From: Thermodesulfobacteriota bacterium
GTDB lineage: Bacteria; Desulfobacterota; BSN033; UBA1163
Assembly (NCBI GenBank): GCA_030017685.1
Contig: JASEHH010000012.1
Coordinates: 1 to 49,976, forward strand
Direction of reading: 5' to 3'
Length of the DNA: 49,976 bases
The notes below the pieces were generated by a model that was given only the letters and a program-made list of their open reading frames with translations, did no database searches and was not told the origin of the DNA. A program made the position numbers and the translations under genes. Shown here piece by piece: positions 40,284 through 48,929 of the stretch. How positions within the stretch are numbered: position 1 is the first letter of the stretch; every line of letters starts with the position of its first letter.

Positions 40284-41719
40284 TGGAGAATTTTGAATTA
40301 GAGGCATACCATGTTCCCCCCGAATTGAGAGATCAGGTGAAGATATCCAGAACCATGGTCTATGAAGACGAGTCGACCCGCATCCTCTTAAAAATTCCAT
40401 CGATCGATCGGACACTTATTCAATCCCTGCCCCATCATCTTAAGAAGAAGAGGTCCTATCTTGCCCATCTTCCGATCGAAAAGATCGTTCATGTCCTGGA
40501 TGAGGCTTCCCGGAGATGGCTGGACAAAAATTATCCCCTCAGAAAGCTTGCTCTGAAGACCATTCCCCTCATCACCGGTTTCTCCCCGGAGGTTGTGGAA
40601 GCAAGCATTGATGTGGAGATGGAGAGTTCTCTCAGGGAGGATATGTGGCGCACCCTTTCTCTGGAGATCGGAAATCCACTTTACTTAGACGATTTTCAAT
40701 ACTCACCTCAATTGGGCGGTTACAGCCGGGCCTTTGGCCCTGAACTGATCGTCTCCATCTTCTCAGAAAACATCCCGGCCCTTCCACACCTTCTCTTCAT
40801 GAGGTCTGCCCTGGTGAAGTCAGCCTGCCTCGGAAAAGTGGCAAGAGGCGAGCCCACCTTTGCTCCCCTCTATTTGAAGACGATCGAAGAGATCGACCCG
40901 GAGATGGCAAAATGTATGGCCGTCCTCTACTGGCAGGGAGGAGAGGAGGAGATTGAGGCTTCTCTCTTTGAGCAGGCGAGTGCAGTCGTCCTTTTCGGAG
41001 GAGTGGAGGCATGTAGATCGCTCATGGAGAAGATTCCCCGCAGGATTAGGACGCTGGTTCATGGCCATAGATTAGGTTTCGGAGTGATCGGGCGGCAAAG
41101 GATGAACCGTCAAGGGCTGGAGAGACTGGCAGAAGCCGTTGCCCTTGATTGCTCCATGTTCGATCAGCAGGCCTGTCTTGCCCCCCATGTCTACTACCTG
41201 GAAGAGGGCGGTGAGGTTTCGCCGAAAGAGTTCTGTCAGGCCGTTGCCGTGGCTATGAAGGCACTGAATGAGAGAATGCCGAGGGGAAGAATCTCTCCTG
41301 GAGAGGCATCAGCCATCCATCAACTCCGAGCCGCATACGAATTCAGGGAGTTGAATGGAGAGGATGTCTTGGTGTTGGCTTCGTCCCCAAAGACGGATTG
41401 GACAGTCGTCTATGAAAAGGATCCCGGAATTTTCTCTCCATCTCCTTTGAATCGGTTCATACGGATTTTCGGGGTGGAGGATATCTTTCAGGTTCCTCCA
41501 GCCCTAAAACCGATTGGTCCGTTCCTGCAGAATGCGGCTGTGGCCATCGGAGATGATCGGGAAAAAGAGTTCATCAGGATACTTGGAGGGCTGGGAGTGG
41601 CGCGAATCACCTCTCCAGGTAAGATGTCTGTTCCCTCCATGATGTGGCATCATGACGGAATATCACCTCTGGCCTCTCTTCTTCGCTGGTGCGATATGGA
41701 GAAGAAGGATGAGTTTTGA
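40280..41719 (+). CDS. LuxC-like acyl-CoA/acyl-protein reductase
   Basis: This 479-residue member of the aldehyde dehydrogenase-like LuxC family has the catalytic cysteine in CSMFDQQACLAPHVYYLEE. It takes an acyl thioester and NADPH to an aldehyde. Conserved features are LGGYSRAFGPELIVSIFSENIPALP and the C-terminal HHDGISPLASLLRWCD. It is paired with LuxE by a 4-bp overlap, so together they form an acid-to-aldehyde reductase. It matches the family length. No luciferase or fatty-acid thioesterase (LuxD) gene is present, excluding a light-producing role here. Confidence 0.94.
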   Translation: MMENFELEAYHVPPELRDQVKISRTMVYEDESTRILLKIPSIDRTLIQSLPHHLKKKRSYLAHLPIEKIVHVLDEASRRWLDKNYPLRKLALKTIPLITGFSPEVVEASIDVEMESSLREDMWRTLSLEIGNPLYLDDFQYSPQLGGYSRAFGPELIVSIFSENIPALPHLLFMRSALVKSACLGKVARGEPTFAPLYLKTIEEIDPEMAKCMAVLYWQGGEEEIEASLFEQASAVVLFGGVEACRSLMEKIPRRIRTLVHGHRLGFGVIGRQRMNRQGLERLAEAVALDCSMFDQQACLAPHVYYLEEGGEVSPKEFCQAVAVAMKALNERMPRGRISPGEASAIHQLRAAYEFRELNGEDVLVLASSPKTDWTVVYEKDPGIFSPSPLNRFIRIFGVEDIFQVPPALKPIGPFLQNAAVAIGDDREKEFIRILGGLGVARITSPGKMSVPSMMWHHDGISPLASLLRWCDMEKKDEF

Positions 41720-41733
41720 AGGAGATATCAGCA

Positions 41734-42915
41734 ATGCGTTTTTCAATTGCAACCAACTGGGATTTGGGCTTGCTCGATCAGCTCAAGGGAACTCCGGTTG
41801 AAAGCCTCTATGGACAGATGTGGGGAGATCCTCTTGGAGGAGGAAGGATGGCCCTCTTCATCCCCAAAGTGGGGAAGGAAGAAGTGGCCAATTTCATCGC
41901 CGGAGCGAGAAAGATGGGATTGGAATTCAACTATCTCATTAACGGGACCTGCTTTGACAATATGGAGTTTACGAAAAAGGCGTATCGGGGAATTGTAGAG
42001 CATATCGAATGGATTGCCTCGACGGGGGCCGATATGGTGACCGTGACCCTTCCTTTCCTCGTCGAGATCGTGAAGAGAGAATTTCCACATCTGAAGGTGG
42101 CGGCCTCTTCTTTCGCACGGGTGCAAAATGTTCACCTGGCCCGCATCTGGGAGGAGATGGGAGCGGATAAGATCATCCTGCCTGAATCGATCGGCCGGGA
42201 CTTCCGGAGCCTTCGGCTCATCAGAGAGGCGGTCGATTGCGAGCTGGAGCTGATCGCCAATCACTGCTGCCTCTTTCAGTGTTTCCTCGACCTTCATCAC
42301 CGGAATATGGTCTCTCACGGTTCGCAGGCGGACCATCCCTGCGGCGGTTTTGCTCCGGACTATTGCAAACTGGCCTGCCAGCGGCTGAAGATTCTCCAGC
42401 CAGTTGAGCTCATCAAATCCACCTGGATCCGGCCTGAAGATGTCTCCCATTACGAAGAGATCGGGATCGACTGTTTGAAGCTTGTTGAGAGGTTCAGAGG
42501 GACGGAGAGCCTGCTTCAGATCGTCCATGCCTATGAGAAGAGAAATTACAATGGAAATTTAGTTGAACTTCTAACTTTGCCCCAACAGGGAGCCTTTCTG
42601 ATGCCCAACCTGGAGATCATCGAGCGAACCGACCTCATCGAGCCCGAAAAGATGGAAGAGGTGATGGCTGTCCTCCGGGAGCCTTTCTCCGGGAAGGTTC
42701 ATATCGATAATAAAAAACTGAATGGTTTTTTAGACCATTTTAAAAAGGTGGACTGCCTTCGCACCGATTGTGGCCAGTGCGGCTATTGCGAGACTGTGGC
42801 AAACAGGGTGATTTCCATCGATGAGGGATGGAGAAAAGAGATGGTCGCGAGGTTCGATCGAGCCATGGAGATTTTGACCACGGGTGAGATCGCAGGTTTC
42901 AGGGGAAAAGGATAA
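41734..42915 (+). CDS. U32 peptidase-family Fe-S protein
   Basis: This protein of about 393 residues belongs to peptidase family U32, whose studied relatives (UbiU/V, RlhA, TrhP) are oxygen-independent Fe-S hydroxylases rather than proteases. It has a TIM-barrel-like start (NYLINGTCFDNMEFTKKAY), the Cys-rich segment ANHCCLFQCFLDLHHRN with downstream HPCGGFAPDYCKLACQ, and an additional C-terminal motif CLRTDCGQCGYCETVANRV suited to a cluster. ATG 41734 follows AAGGAG; the TTG at 41716 overlaps luxC. It is the last gene of the cluster and probably introduces an oxygen or modifies the product. Confidence 0.9.
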   Translation: MRFSIATNWDLGLLDQLKGTPVESLYGQMWGDPLGGGRMALFIPKVGKEEVANFIAGARKMGLEFNYLINGTCFDNMEFTKKAYRGIVEHIEWIASTGADMVTVTLPFLVEIVKREFPHLKVAASSFARVQNVHLARIWEEMGADKIILPESIGRDFRSLRLIREAVDCELELIANHCCLFQCFLDLHHRNMVSHGSQADHPCGGFAPDYCKLACQRLKILQPVELIKSTWIRPEDVSHYEEIGIDCLKLVERFRGTESLLQIVHAYEKRNYNGNLVELLTLPQQGAFLMPNLEIIERTDLIEPEKMEEVMAVLREPFSGKVHIDNKKLNGFLDHFKKVDCLRTDCGQCGYCETVANRVISIDEGWRKEMVARFDRAMEILTTGEIAGFRGKG

Positions 42916-43220
42916 ACTTTTGCAACCGTTTAGCCAGATAGAGGTTCCCGCGGAGTCGGAGATGGGCAACCCACTCTCCAAGGCTTCGAACGGCGGTTTT
43001 TGGATTGAATGGGAAGCGGACGATCTCATCTGAGCCAGCCCCATCGATCAGGATGAAGGCTAGTGCCAATGATCCGAAAGGTGCGCCACGAAGCCTTTCC
43101 GAGCGGCTCGTCCATCTCCGTGATACGATTTTGTGCTTGATTTGGTTAAACAGTTTCAAAATTTCAACCTTGACGGAATGTTCATCTGAGGTTATGAAAT
43201 AAAAAAATGAGGAGGCTTTT
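42916..43220. other. Gap with an unconvincing minus-strand frame
   Basis: A minus-strand frame ending at 42899 reads through this gap (for example SLALAFILIDGAGSDEIVRF, then LRLRGNLYLAKRLQKFILF). It has no family match that I recognise and no good start, so I do not call a gene. The end of the gap supplies GAGGAGG for the DedA gene. No repeat was recognised. Confidence 0.4.
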
Positions 43221-43862
43221 CTGATTTCGGAGATTACGCAATGGATTTTAGAGCTGATGAGGGCCCATGGCCAGCTCTCGGTCTTCATCGGCGTGATGAT
43301 CGAGCAGGTGATTGTCCCGATCCCTTCCCCAATGATCATCATGGGCGCAGGAGCCATTCTCATCTCCCCTGAGCTTTCCATTCTTAATGCCTTTCTTCAA
43401 ATTCTATGGCTCATCGTCCTTCCCGGCACGATCGCTTCGACCTTAGGTTCCTATATCGGATATACCATCAGTTATTATGGGGGAAAGGCTTTAGTGATTC
43501 GTTTTCAGCGTTTTTTAGATGTGGATTGGAATCAGATAGAAAGATTGGAGAGGCGATTTCAGGGAAAGAAAGAGGCATGGAGCCTCTTTCTTGCACGCGC
43601 CATTCCTGTCTTTCCCATCTCTCTGGTCTCCATCTTTTCCGGCCTCTTCCATATTCCCATCAGGCCCTTTACCCTCTATACCTTTTTAGGCTCGATCTTC
43701 CGGTGTCTTTTCCTCGGTTTTGTAGGCTGGTGGGCCGGCGCGACTTATGAAAAAGTGGCCGGTCATTTAGATTCATTGGAGACGATCATCTCGATTCTCA
43801 TGCTGATCGCCATGGGAGGCATCCTCGGATACCTCTACTATAAATTCAGAAGGCAGGGCTGA
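43221..43862 (+). CDS. DedA-family membrane protein (VTT/SNARE-associated)
   Basis: This is a DedA protein of about 213 residues: N-terminal amphipathic start (ISEITQWILELMRAHGQ), reentrant loop with EQVIVPIPSPMIIMGAGAIL, GSYIGYTISYYGGK, FLARAIPVFPISLVSIFSGLF and further helices. The family consists of lipid flippases or transporters (undecaprenyl phosphate among them) in the cytoplasmic membrane. GAGGAGG at 43209-43215 points to a CTG codon at 43221, and the residues from there match the family N-terminus; the first ATG (43257) would delete them. It looks monocistronic. Confidence 0.87.
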   Translation: MISEITQWILELMRAHGQLSVFIGVMIEQVIVPIPSPMIIMGAGAILISPELSILNAFLQILWLIVLPGTIASTLGSYIGYTISYYGGKALVIRFQRFLDVDWNQIERLERRFQGKKEAWSLFLARAIPVFPISLVSIFSGLFHIPIRPFTLYTFLGSIFRCLFLGFVGWWAGATYEKVAGHLDSLETIISILMLIAMGGILGYLYYKFRRQG

Positions 43863-43925
43863 ACCGTGGTTTGTTAAAGACGAATCTTGAATCGGGGGGA
43901 ATCTAAATAGAAAGGAGGGTGAAGA

Positions 43926-44114
43926 ATGAAGGTAACGGTGGATGAAGAGACCTGTATCGGGTGTGAGGTCTGCGTCGATACTTGCCCTGAAGTCTTTGAG
44001 ATGGCGGACGATAAGGCTCGCGTCAAAGCAAATGAGGTTCCAAAGGATGTGGTCGAATCCTGCAGGGAGGCTGCTGAGAACTGTTCGGTAGAGGCCATTC
44101 AAATAGAAGATTAA
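43926..44114 (+). CDS. Small 4Fe-4S ferredoxin
   Basis: This 62-residue ferredoxin has CIGCEVCVDTCPEVF near the N-terminus and CREAAENCSVEAI near the C-terminus, giving one [4Fe-4S] cluster, as in Fer4_13-type ferredoxins of anaerobes. The protein is acidic, as expected for an electron carrier. A strong AAAGGAGGG precedes ATG 43926. It ends 57 bp from the rpoD stop, converging on it, with a terminator hairpin between. Confidence 0.95.
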   Translation: MKVTVDEETCIGCEVCVDTCPEVFEMADDKARVKANEVPKDVVESCREAAENCSVEAIQIED

Positions 44115-44124
44115 TCCCCCATCT

Positions 44125-44160
44125 AAAAAAAAGGGGCATCCCCCATATGCGGGATGCCCC
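44125..44160 (-). terminator. Intrinsic terminator of the sigma factor gene
   Basis: On the minus strand a perfect 10-bp stem (GGGGCATCCC / GGGATGCCCC) with an 8-base loop is followed by eight T residues (A-tract at 44125-44132 on the plus strand). It lies 10 bp after the rpoD stop. On the plus strand it lacks a U-tract, so it serves the ferredoxin gene at most weakly. Confidence 0.92.
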
Positions 44161-44170
44161 TCATCCAGTA

Positions 44171-45484
44171 TTAGTCGAAATATTCTTTGATCTCCCTATA
44201 GCGACCGGGATCCCGCAATCGCTCAAGGGCTTTGGCTTCGATCTGCCTGATCCTCTCACGGCTGAGACCAAATTGTCTTCCGATCTCTTCGAGTGTGCAT
44301 TCGCCGTCTTCTCCGATTCCGAAACGAAGCCTGAGAATCTTCTCCTCTCTCGGTGAAAGCCCGGATAAAAGCTTGCCGATCTGGTGGACCAGATCCTTCT
44401 CCAGGAGTGAATCGGAAGGAGAAAGGCTTTTTTCATCGGGGATGAGGTCTTCGAGCGTGCTATCTTCTTCGCCAATGGGCAAATCGAGGGAGATCGGTTC
44501 CTCGATGAGGTTGAGAATCTTTTCCACATCATTGAGTGGAATGCCACTGTCTTTTGACAGCTCCTGGGAAGTGGGTTCCCGGCCCAGCCTCTTCACCTGA
44601 TCTTTAAAGGATTTCATCATCTTCCCTTTGATCTCAAAGAGGTAATTCGGGATACGGATCGTTCTCGATTTCTCTGCAAAGGCCCTTAGAATGGCTGCCC
44701 TAATCCACCAGGAGGCATAGGTGCTGAATTTATACCCCTTCGTATAATCGAATTTGGCCATGGCCTGCATGAGGCCAAGGTTTCCTTCCTGGATGAGGTC
44801 GAGGAAAGAGAGGCCCCGGTTGGCATACCGTTTTGCGATGCTGACCACGAGACGGAGGTTGGCCTGGATCAGCGCATTCTTCGCCTGCTGGGTATCGAGA
44901 ATGGCTCGCTGATGCCGGGTTAACATCTCCTTATACTTTCGACTCTTCTCCCTTTTTTCGGAAAGAGTAAATTTCAATTTTTTCCCGTTCTTCCCTTTGG
45001 CCTTCTGGCCTTGCCGGGAATGTCCGTTAACCTGTTTCTTTCCGTTCCTTGGGACAGAAGGCAAAGAAAGCTGTGCCTTCAGACGGTTGGTCTTAATCTC
45101 AAGGTCTTTTACTTGCTCCTCCCCTTCCTTAATCCTCTTGGCCAGGTCCACCTCTTGTTCAGGCGTCAGAAGAGAGATCCTTTCAAGGCTTTTCAGATAT
45201 TCGAGGGTGATATCATGGGGGAAAAAGTAAGGTTCGTCCTGGAGACCCTGTTCGGATTGCACCTCCTCCTGTTCCTCAGCAGCGGCCTCTTCTCCCGCCT
45301 GGAGTTCAAACTCTTCAAGAGTCGCTTCATCCAATTCGCCCGCACTGTAATTGGGGGAATCAACGGAAGTCATAGAGGATGCTGTCTCATCGATAACGGA
45401 CGGAGACGATGTCTCTTCGGTTGCGAGTCGTACCGACAGGGTTGGCTCCTCTCTCTTTTTCCCATTTGTCCTGCCCTGTTTCAC
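44171..45484 (-). CDS. rpoD: RpoD-like sigma-70 factor
   Basis: This sigma factor of about 437 residues has no long region 1.1 but an acidic, low-complexity N-terminal segment (ELQAGEEAAAEEQEEVQ). Region 1.2 (ISLLTPEQEVDLAKRIKEGE), region 2 (ALIQANLRLVVSIAKRYANR, GNLGLMQAMAKFDYTKGYKF), region 3 (RTIRIPNYLFEIKG) and region 4 with HTH (EECTLEEIGRQFGLSRERIRQIE-like) are intact. The start is GTG 45484 (AAAGGAG 10 bp upstream); the TTG at 45493 is too close to the ribosome site. The length is short for a primary factor, so it may be RpoS-like or a second group 1/2 factor. A clear promoter and terminator bound it. Confidence 0.93.
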   Translation of the reverse strand: MKQGRTNGKKREEPTLSVRLATEETSSPSVIDETASSMTSVDSPNYSAGELDEATLEEFELQAGEEAAAEEQEEVQSEQGLQDEPYFFPHDITLEYLKSLERISLLTPEQEVDLAKRIKEGEEQVKDLEIKTNRLKAQLSLPSVPRNGKKQVNGHSRQGQKAKGKNGKKLKFTLSEKREKSRKYKEMLTRHQRAILDTQQAKNALIQANLRLVVSIAKRYANRGLSFLDLIQEGNLGLMQAMAKFDYTKGYKFSTYASWWIRAAILRAFAEKSRTIRIPNYLFEIKGKMMKSFKDQVKRLGREPTSQELSKDSGIPLNDVEKILNLIEEPISLDLPIGEEDSTLEDLIPDEKSLSPSDSLLEKDLVHQIGKLLSGLSPREEKILRLRFGIGEDGECTLEEIGRQFGLSRERIRQIEAKALERLRDPGRYREIKEYFD

Positions 45485-45961
45485 TTGAATCAAACTCCTT
45501 TCTTATTATAATAAAAAACCCCTTCCAATCTTAAATATATGGAAAGGGTGAACCACCCAGCCAATTTTCTTTAGATTTATAGGTTATTAGGCTATTGAAT
45601 TACTTTTCTTATATCATCATCACCCTGTTCGGGTGATTCATCCTTTTTATTTTAATATATTCAAATCTTCGTCATTTGTCAAGAATTATTTATCTATAAA
45701 ATTAATCAATTATATCAATCAGTTATGTATTGACAAAGGAAATCCACCAATTTCAGATAGGATTTGTTACGAAATTTTCTCTTAAAAGGAAGGAAAGGGT
45801 ATGGGAAATCGGGCCGATCTTGATTATCCGAAGGGTTGACTTTGAGAAGGCCTTCTTTTATATAAAGTTGAACCTGAAATCGAAAGAGTTTTCAATTTCC
45901 TCTTTCAAAACCCAAATGTGAGGGTTAGCGGCAAGGAGGCGGATAAAGGAAGGCTTTATAG
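45485..45961. other. AT-rich leader and intergenic region between rpoD and PHP gene
   Basis: No gene is supported. The left half is the sigma-factor leader with two hairpins (45523-45553, 45623-45641). The plus-strand frame at 45730-45921 lacks a family and a normal start and is not called. Three AT-rich stretches near 45660-45730 hold the divergent promoter region. Confidence 0.5.
45709..45736 (-). promoter_or_regulatory. Promoter of the sigma factor gene
   Basis: On the minus strand: TTGTCA (45736-45731), a 16-bp spacer, TATAAT (45714-45709). The leader to GTG 45484 is about 220 bases and contains the hairpin ATCACCC-GAACA-GGGTGAT and CCCTTTCCA / TGGAAGGG near 45523-45551, so post-transcriptional control is possible. 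TTGACA on the plus strand at 45730-45735 overlaps the -35 box but has no good -10. Confidence 0.7.
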
Positions 45962-46813
45962 ATGGGATATGTTGATCTTCATCTCCATACCACCGCCTCG
46001 GACGGGGTTAAGAGCCCTTCCGAGATAGTGAGATATGCAAAATCCAAAGGGCTTCAAGCCATTTCCATTACCGATCACGATACGATCGGAGGCCTGGAGG
46101 AGGGTTTGGCAGAAGGGGATAGGATCGGGTTTGAAGTGATACCGGGCATTGAGATCAGTGCGGTACATTCACCCGGTTCCATGCATCTCCTTGGTTATTT
46201 TATCAACATTCACCATCCCCCCCTCAACGAGAGGTTGAAATATCTCCAGAGAGCAAGAGAAGAGAGAAACCCCAGGATGGTGGAGAAGCTCAATCGGCTG
46301 GGGGTTAACATTACCTATGAAGAAGTGGTCAGAGCTTCCGGGGGAGGGCAGGTGGGACGACCCCATTTCGCCCAGGTCCTTATTGAAAAAGGATATGTCA
46401 GAAATTTTCAAGAGGCTTTCGACCGGTATCTGAAGAAGGGGGCTCCCGCCTATGTTGATAAACTCAGATTTACACCGAGAGAAGCCATTCATTTTATCAA
46501 TGAAGCCAGTGGGGTGGCTGTGCTCGGTCATCCCAACACCCTTGGTTTGAATGGATCCACGGAGCTGGAAAACCTCACCTTGAGCCTTCTCAAAGAGGGT
46601 CTGAAGGGGATAGAGGTCTATTATCCGGAGCATTCTTCCTCAGAAATCGGCAAGTATAAGGCTCTGGCTGAAAAACATTGTCTCATCCTGACTGGAGGGA
46701 CGGACTACCATGGAATTGATAAAGAAAGTTTAGATGTCGGAGTGGGAAGAGGGGAGATGAAGCTTCCCTATTCGATGGTAGAATCTCTTAAAGCGGTTCG
46801 AAGTCGGCCTTAA
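45962..46813 (+). CDS. PHP-domain phosphoesterase (RNase AM/TrpH-like)
   Basis: This 283-residue member of the polymerase-and-histidinol-phosphatase superfamily has metal-binding motifs DLHLHTTASDG, ITDHDTIGG, GIEISA, GHPNTL and GTDYHG. It resembles YciV/TrpH, which hydrolyse 3',5'-nucleoside bisphosphates and act on 5' ends of structured RNAs. All four PHP motif groups are present. ATG 45962 follows GGAAGG. It is followed 17 bp later by a small EamA gene with its own GGAGG, so both may be co-transcribed. Confidence 0.93.
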   Translation: MGYVDLHLHTTASDGVKSPSEIVRYAKSKGLQAISITDHDTIGGLEEGLAEGDRIGFEVIPGIEISAVHSPGSMHLLGYFINIHHPPLNERLKYLQRAREERNPRMVEKLNRLGVNITYEEVVRASGGGQVGRPHFAQVLIEKGYVRNFQEAFDRYLKKGAPAYVDKLRFTPREAIHFINEASGVAVLGHPNTLGLNGSTELENLTLSLLKEGLKGIEVYYPEHSSSEIGKYKALAEKHCLILTGGTDYHGIDKESLDVGVGRGEMKLPYSMVESLKAVRSRP

Positions 46814-46830
46814 AAACCAGGGAGGCAAAG

Positions 46831-47244
46831 GTGGTTGTCCTTCTGTTGACCATAACTGCTCTATTATGGGGTGCGACGCCCATCCTTGAAAAGATGGGTT
46901 TGGCAAAAGTCGATCCTCTGGTGGGGGTTACTGTTCGGAGCACAATCGTGACCATAAGTCTCTTAATCCTCACCTTTCTTCTGGGTAAGAGCAGAACATT
47001 GGTTTCACTGGATGGGAAGAGCATCCTGCTCTTCGGTGCAAGCGGTATGATGGCGGGTCTTCTCGGGATGTGGACTTACTATATGGCGCTACAAATGGAA
47101 GCCACTTCCAAAATAGTTCCCATTGCTGCCTGTTATCCGTTGGTCACCGCCCTTCTAAGTGTTCTGATCCTCAATGAAGGGTTGAGCGTTTCGAGAGTAA
47201 TCGGGACAGCCTTAATTGTGTCAGGAATTTGGCTGGTCAAGTAA
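46831..47244 (+). CDS. Single-domain EamA/DMT transporter
   Basis: This 137-residue protein corresponds to one EamA repeat of about five helices (LLLTITALLWGATPILEKMGL, VRSTIVTISLLILTFLLG, SILLFGASGMMAGLLGMWTYYMAL, VPIAACYPLVTALLSVLIL, VIGTALIVSGIWLV). Full DMT exporters have two repeats, so this half-size form must dimerise, as in other 5TM EamA proteins. GTG 46831 is supported by GGAGG 5 bp upstream. No substrate can be inferred. Confidence 0.9.
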   Translation: MVVLLLTITALLWGATPILEKMGLAKVDPLVGVTVRSTIVTISLLILTFLLGKSRTLVSLDGKSILLFGASGMMAGLLGMWTYYMALQMEATSKIVPIAACYPLVTALLSVLILNEGLSVSRVIGTALIVSGIWLVK

Positions 47245-47272
47245 AAAATGCGAGATTGGAATATTGGAATGT

Positions 47273-47354
47273 TGGAATAATGGCCAAATATTAAGAAATA
47301 AAAACAATAAGATATATTCTTTTATAAATCATCACCCATTGTTCCATTATTCCA
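47273..47354. repeat. Inverted TTCCA-rich repeat
   Basis: TGGAATAATGG (47273-47283) is inverted at 47344-47354 (CCATTATTCCA). The arms sit in short reiterations of TTGGAAT and ATTCCA, giving an AT-rich hairpin between the EamA gene and the radical SAM gene. Confidence 0.6.
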
Positions 47355-47388
47355 GAATTCCATCATTCCAGCATCATGGGGGGGACAT

Positions 47389-47493
47389 ATGAAGAAGAGA
47401 GGGAAAACGAATCGGTTGAAGGCGGCTTTGAAGAGAAAGAATGTGAGAAGTTCGTTGAGAAAATCGAAAGGTGAGCGGAAGTACCCCACCTGA
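47389..47493 (+). CDS. Possible 34-residue highly basic peptide
   Basis: The frame starts at ATG 47389 six bases after a G7 run that could act as a ribosome site. It encodes a peptide with 16 Lys or Arg of 34 residues (MKKRGKTNRLKAALKRKN...). It is too short for composition tests, and there is no known family. It could be a nucleic-acid-binding micropeptide or chance. Confidence 0.3.
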   Translation: MKKRGKTNRLKAALKRKNVRSSLRKSKGERKYPT

Positions 47494-47528
47494 TCCCTTG
47501 GCTCCTCACCCGCCAATCTTAGTTTAAC

Positions 47529-48929
47529 GTGACAAAGTTTACATACCCCAGTCTTATCTTTTCCGGTCCCAATGGGAAAATCTTCGACCATCCCCACCTG
47601 AAATTGTCCGGCCGATCCGGAGATCGATTGATCGTTCCCGATCCCTCAGAACTGGTTCCTCTCCCCAGAGGAAGCCAACTTTTCACCCTTCCCGGGAGAA
47701 AACCTGTTGGATGGGATGAGGAGAGGGGGGCTTTCACCTTATCAGAGAAGATGAGGATCGGAAAGAAAGAAATTGAATGCGCCGCTGTTGCTGCTTTCCT
47801 TCCACCCGGATATATCCGCACACTCCTTCCAGCCGCTCAGATGAGAACAGGAGCTCCTACGCTTCCCCTGTGGGCATACAGTTGTGTGGGTTGGGGAGGC
47901 GGAAAATTCTGTGCTCCGGGCCTGCTCATCGATCCCAATCCGCACTGGGATCCCAAATATTTTGGGGATGATCGCCTTTTAAAAAGAAAGGTTGGAATCT
48001 CACTGAAGGCAAACTCCCGGAGCCGGCTCCTTCGACAGCTTGCCCGGTGCGCCCTGGAGTATCATTGCTTTGCGGCGAAGAATGTCTTCTTTCGGAGGTG
48101 GGAATGTCCTTTACCCACCTCTCCGTCATGTAATGCAGCCTGCATAGGATGTATTTCACTTCAACCCTCAGAATGCTGTCCGGCCTCGATGGAGAGGATT
48201 GGCTTTGTGCCGACTCGGGAGGAAGTTGTGGGAGTTGCCTTGCCCCATTTGAAAGAAGCAGAAGATGCGATTGTCAGCTTCGGTCAGGGTTGCGAAGGAG
48301 AGCCATTGATGCAGTGGCAACTGCTGGAGAGGTCGATCCGGAGACTTCGCGAAGAGACCGATCAGGGGACGATCAATCTCAATACGAACGGAAGTTTTCC
48401 AAAACGGGTTGAGAAGTTGTGTGATGCGGGACTCGATAGCATCCGTGTGACCCTCAACAGTCCTCATCCGAAATATTACAACCGTTACCACAAACCGAAG
48501 AGGTACACTTTTAGAAAAGTGGTGGATTCCCTGCTCATAGCGAAAGAGAAGGGGATCTATACTTCTATCAATCTTCTCGTCTTTCCGGGATTTACGGATA
48601 GGGAAAGAGAGATAGAAGGGCTGGTCGGATTAATCAAAAAGACGAATCTCGATCTCATCCAGATGAGAAATCTGAATATTGATCCTGACCTCTACCTTCA
48701 AGCAATGGGAAAAGGGGAGGGAGTGGGGATTTCTAAGATGATCGAAATTCTGAAGAAGGAATTCCCACGTCTCCAATTGGGTTATTTCAACCGCACCAAA
48801 GAAAACTTTCATAAAAATCCCCCCCCTTCCCCCTTTATTAAAAGACTGTGTCGCAAGTCCGTTCATGGTTCGACAGAGCCTGTCCTGAGCGAACCGTTCA
48901 CCCTTCGAGAACCTCAGGGCAAACGGTGA
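47529..48929 (+). CDS. Radical SAM protein
   Basis: This protein of about 466 residues has the radical SAM cluster motif CNAACIGCISLQ in the middle, preceded by an N-terminal region with LPRGSQLFTLPGRKPVGWD and EYHCFAAKNVFFRRWECPLP, and followed by SFGQGCEGEPL, TINLNTNGSFPKRVEKLCDAGL and SINLLVFPGFTDRERE, typical of the core barrel. The start is GTG 47529 without an obvious ribosome site. The last 25 or so residues (from SVHGSTEPVLSEPF on) translate a dispersed hairpin repeat, so the native end is probably earlier or replaced. Substrate unknown. Confidence 0.87.
   Translation: MTKFTYPSLIFSGPNGKIFDHPHLKLSGRSGDRLIVPDPSELVPLPRGSQLFTLPGRKPVGWDEERGAFTLSEKMRIGKKEIECAAVAAFLPPGYIRTLLPAAQMRTGAPTLPLWAYSCVGWGGGKFCAPGLLIDPNPHWDPKYFGDDRLLKRKVGISLKANSRSRLLRQLARCALEYHCFAAKNVFFRRWECPLPTSPSCNAACIGCISLQPSECCPASMERIGFVPTREEVVGVALPHLKEAEDAIVSFGQGCEGEPLMQWQLLERSIRRLREETDQGTINLNTNGSFPKRVEKLCDAGLDSIRVTLNSPHPKYYNRYHKPKRYTFRKVVDSLLIAKEKGIYTSINLLVFPGFTDREREIEGLVGLIKKTNLDLIQMRNLNIDPDLYLQAMGKGEGVGISKMIEILKKEFPRLQLGYFNRTKENFHKNPPPSPFIKRLCRKSVHGSTEPVLSEPFTLREPQGKR

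Noticed and set aside
39159-41719. Reading the luxE/luxC pair as bioluminescence genes
   Set aside because: No luxA, luxB or luxD is present, and the neighbours are acid-building enzymes.
42899-43381. 160-codon minus-strand frame in the U32/DedA gap
   Set aside because: It overlaps the DedA gene, has no ribosome site and no recognised domain.
45730-45921. 63-codon plus-strand frame upstream of the PHP gene
   Set aside because: It has no normal start, no ribosome site and no family, and overlaps the rpoD promoter region.
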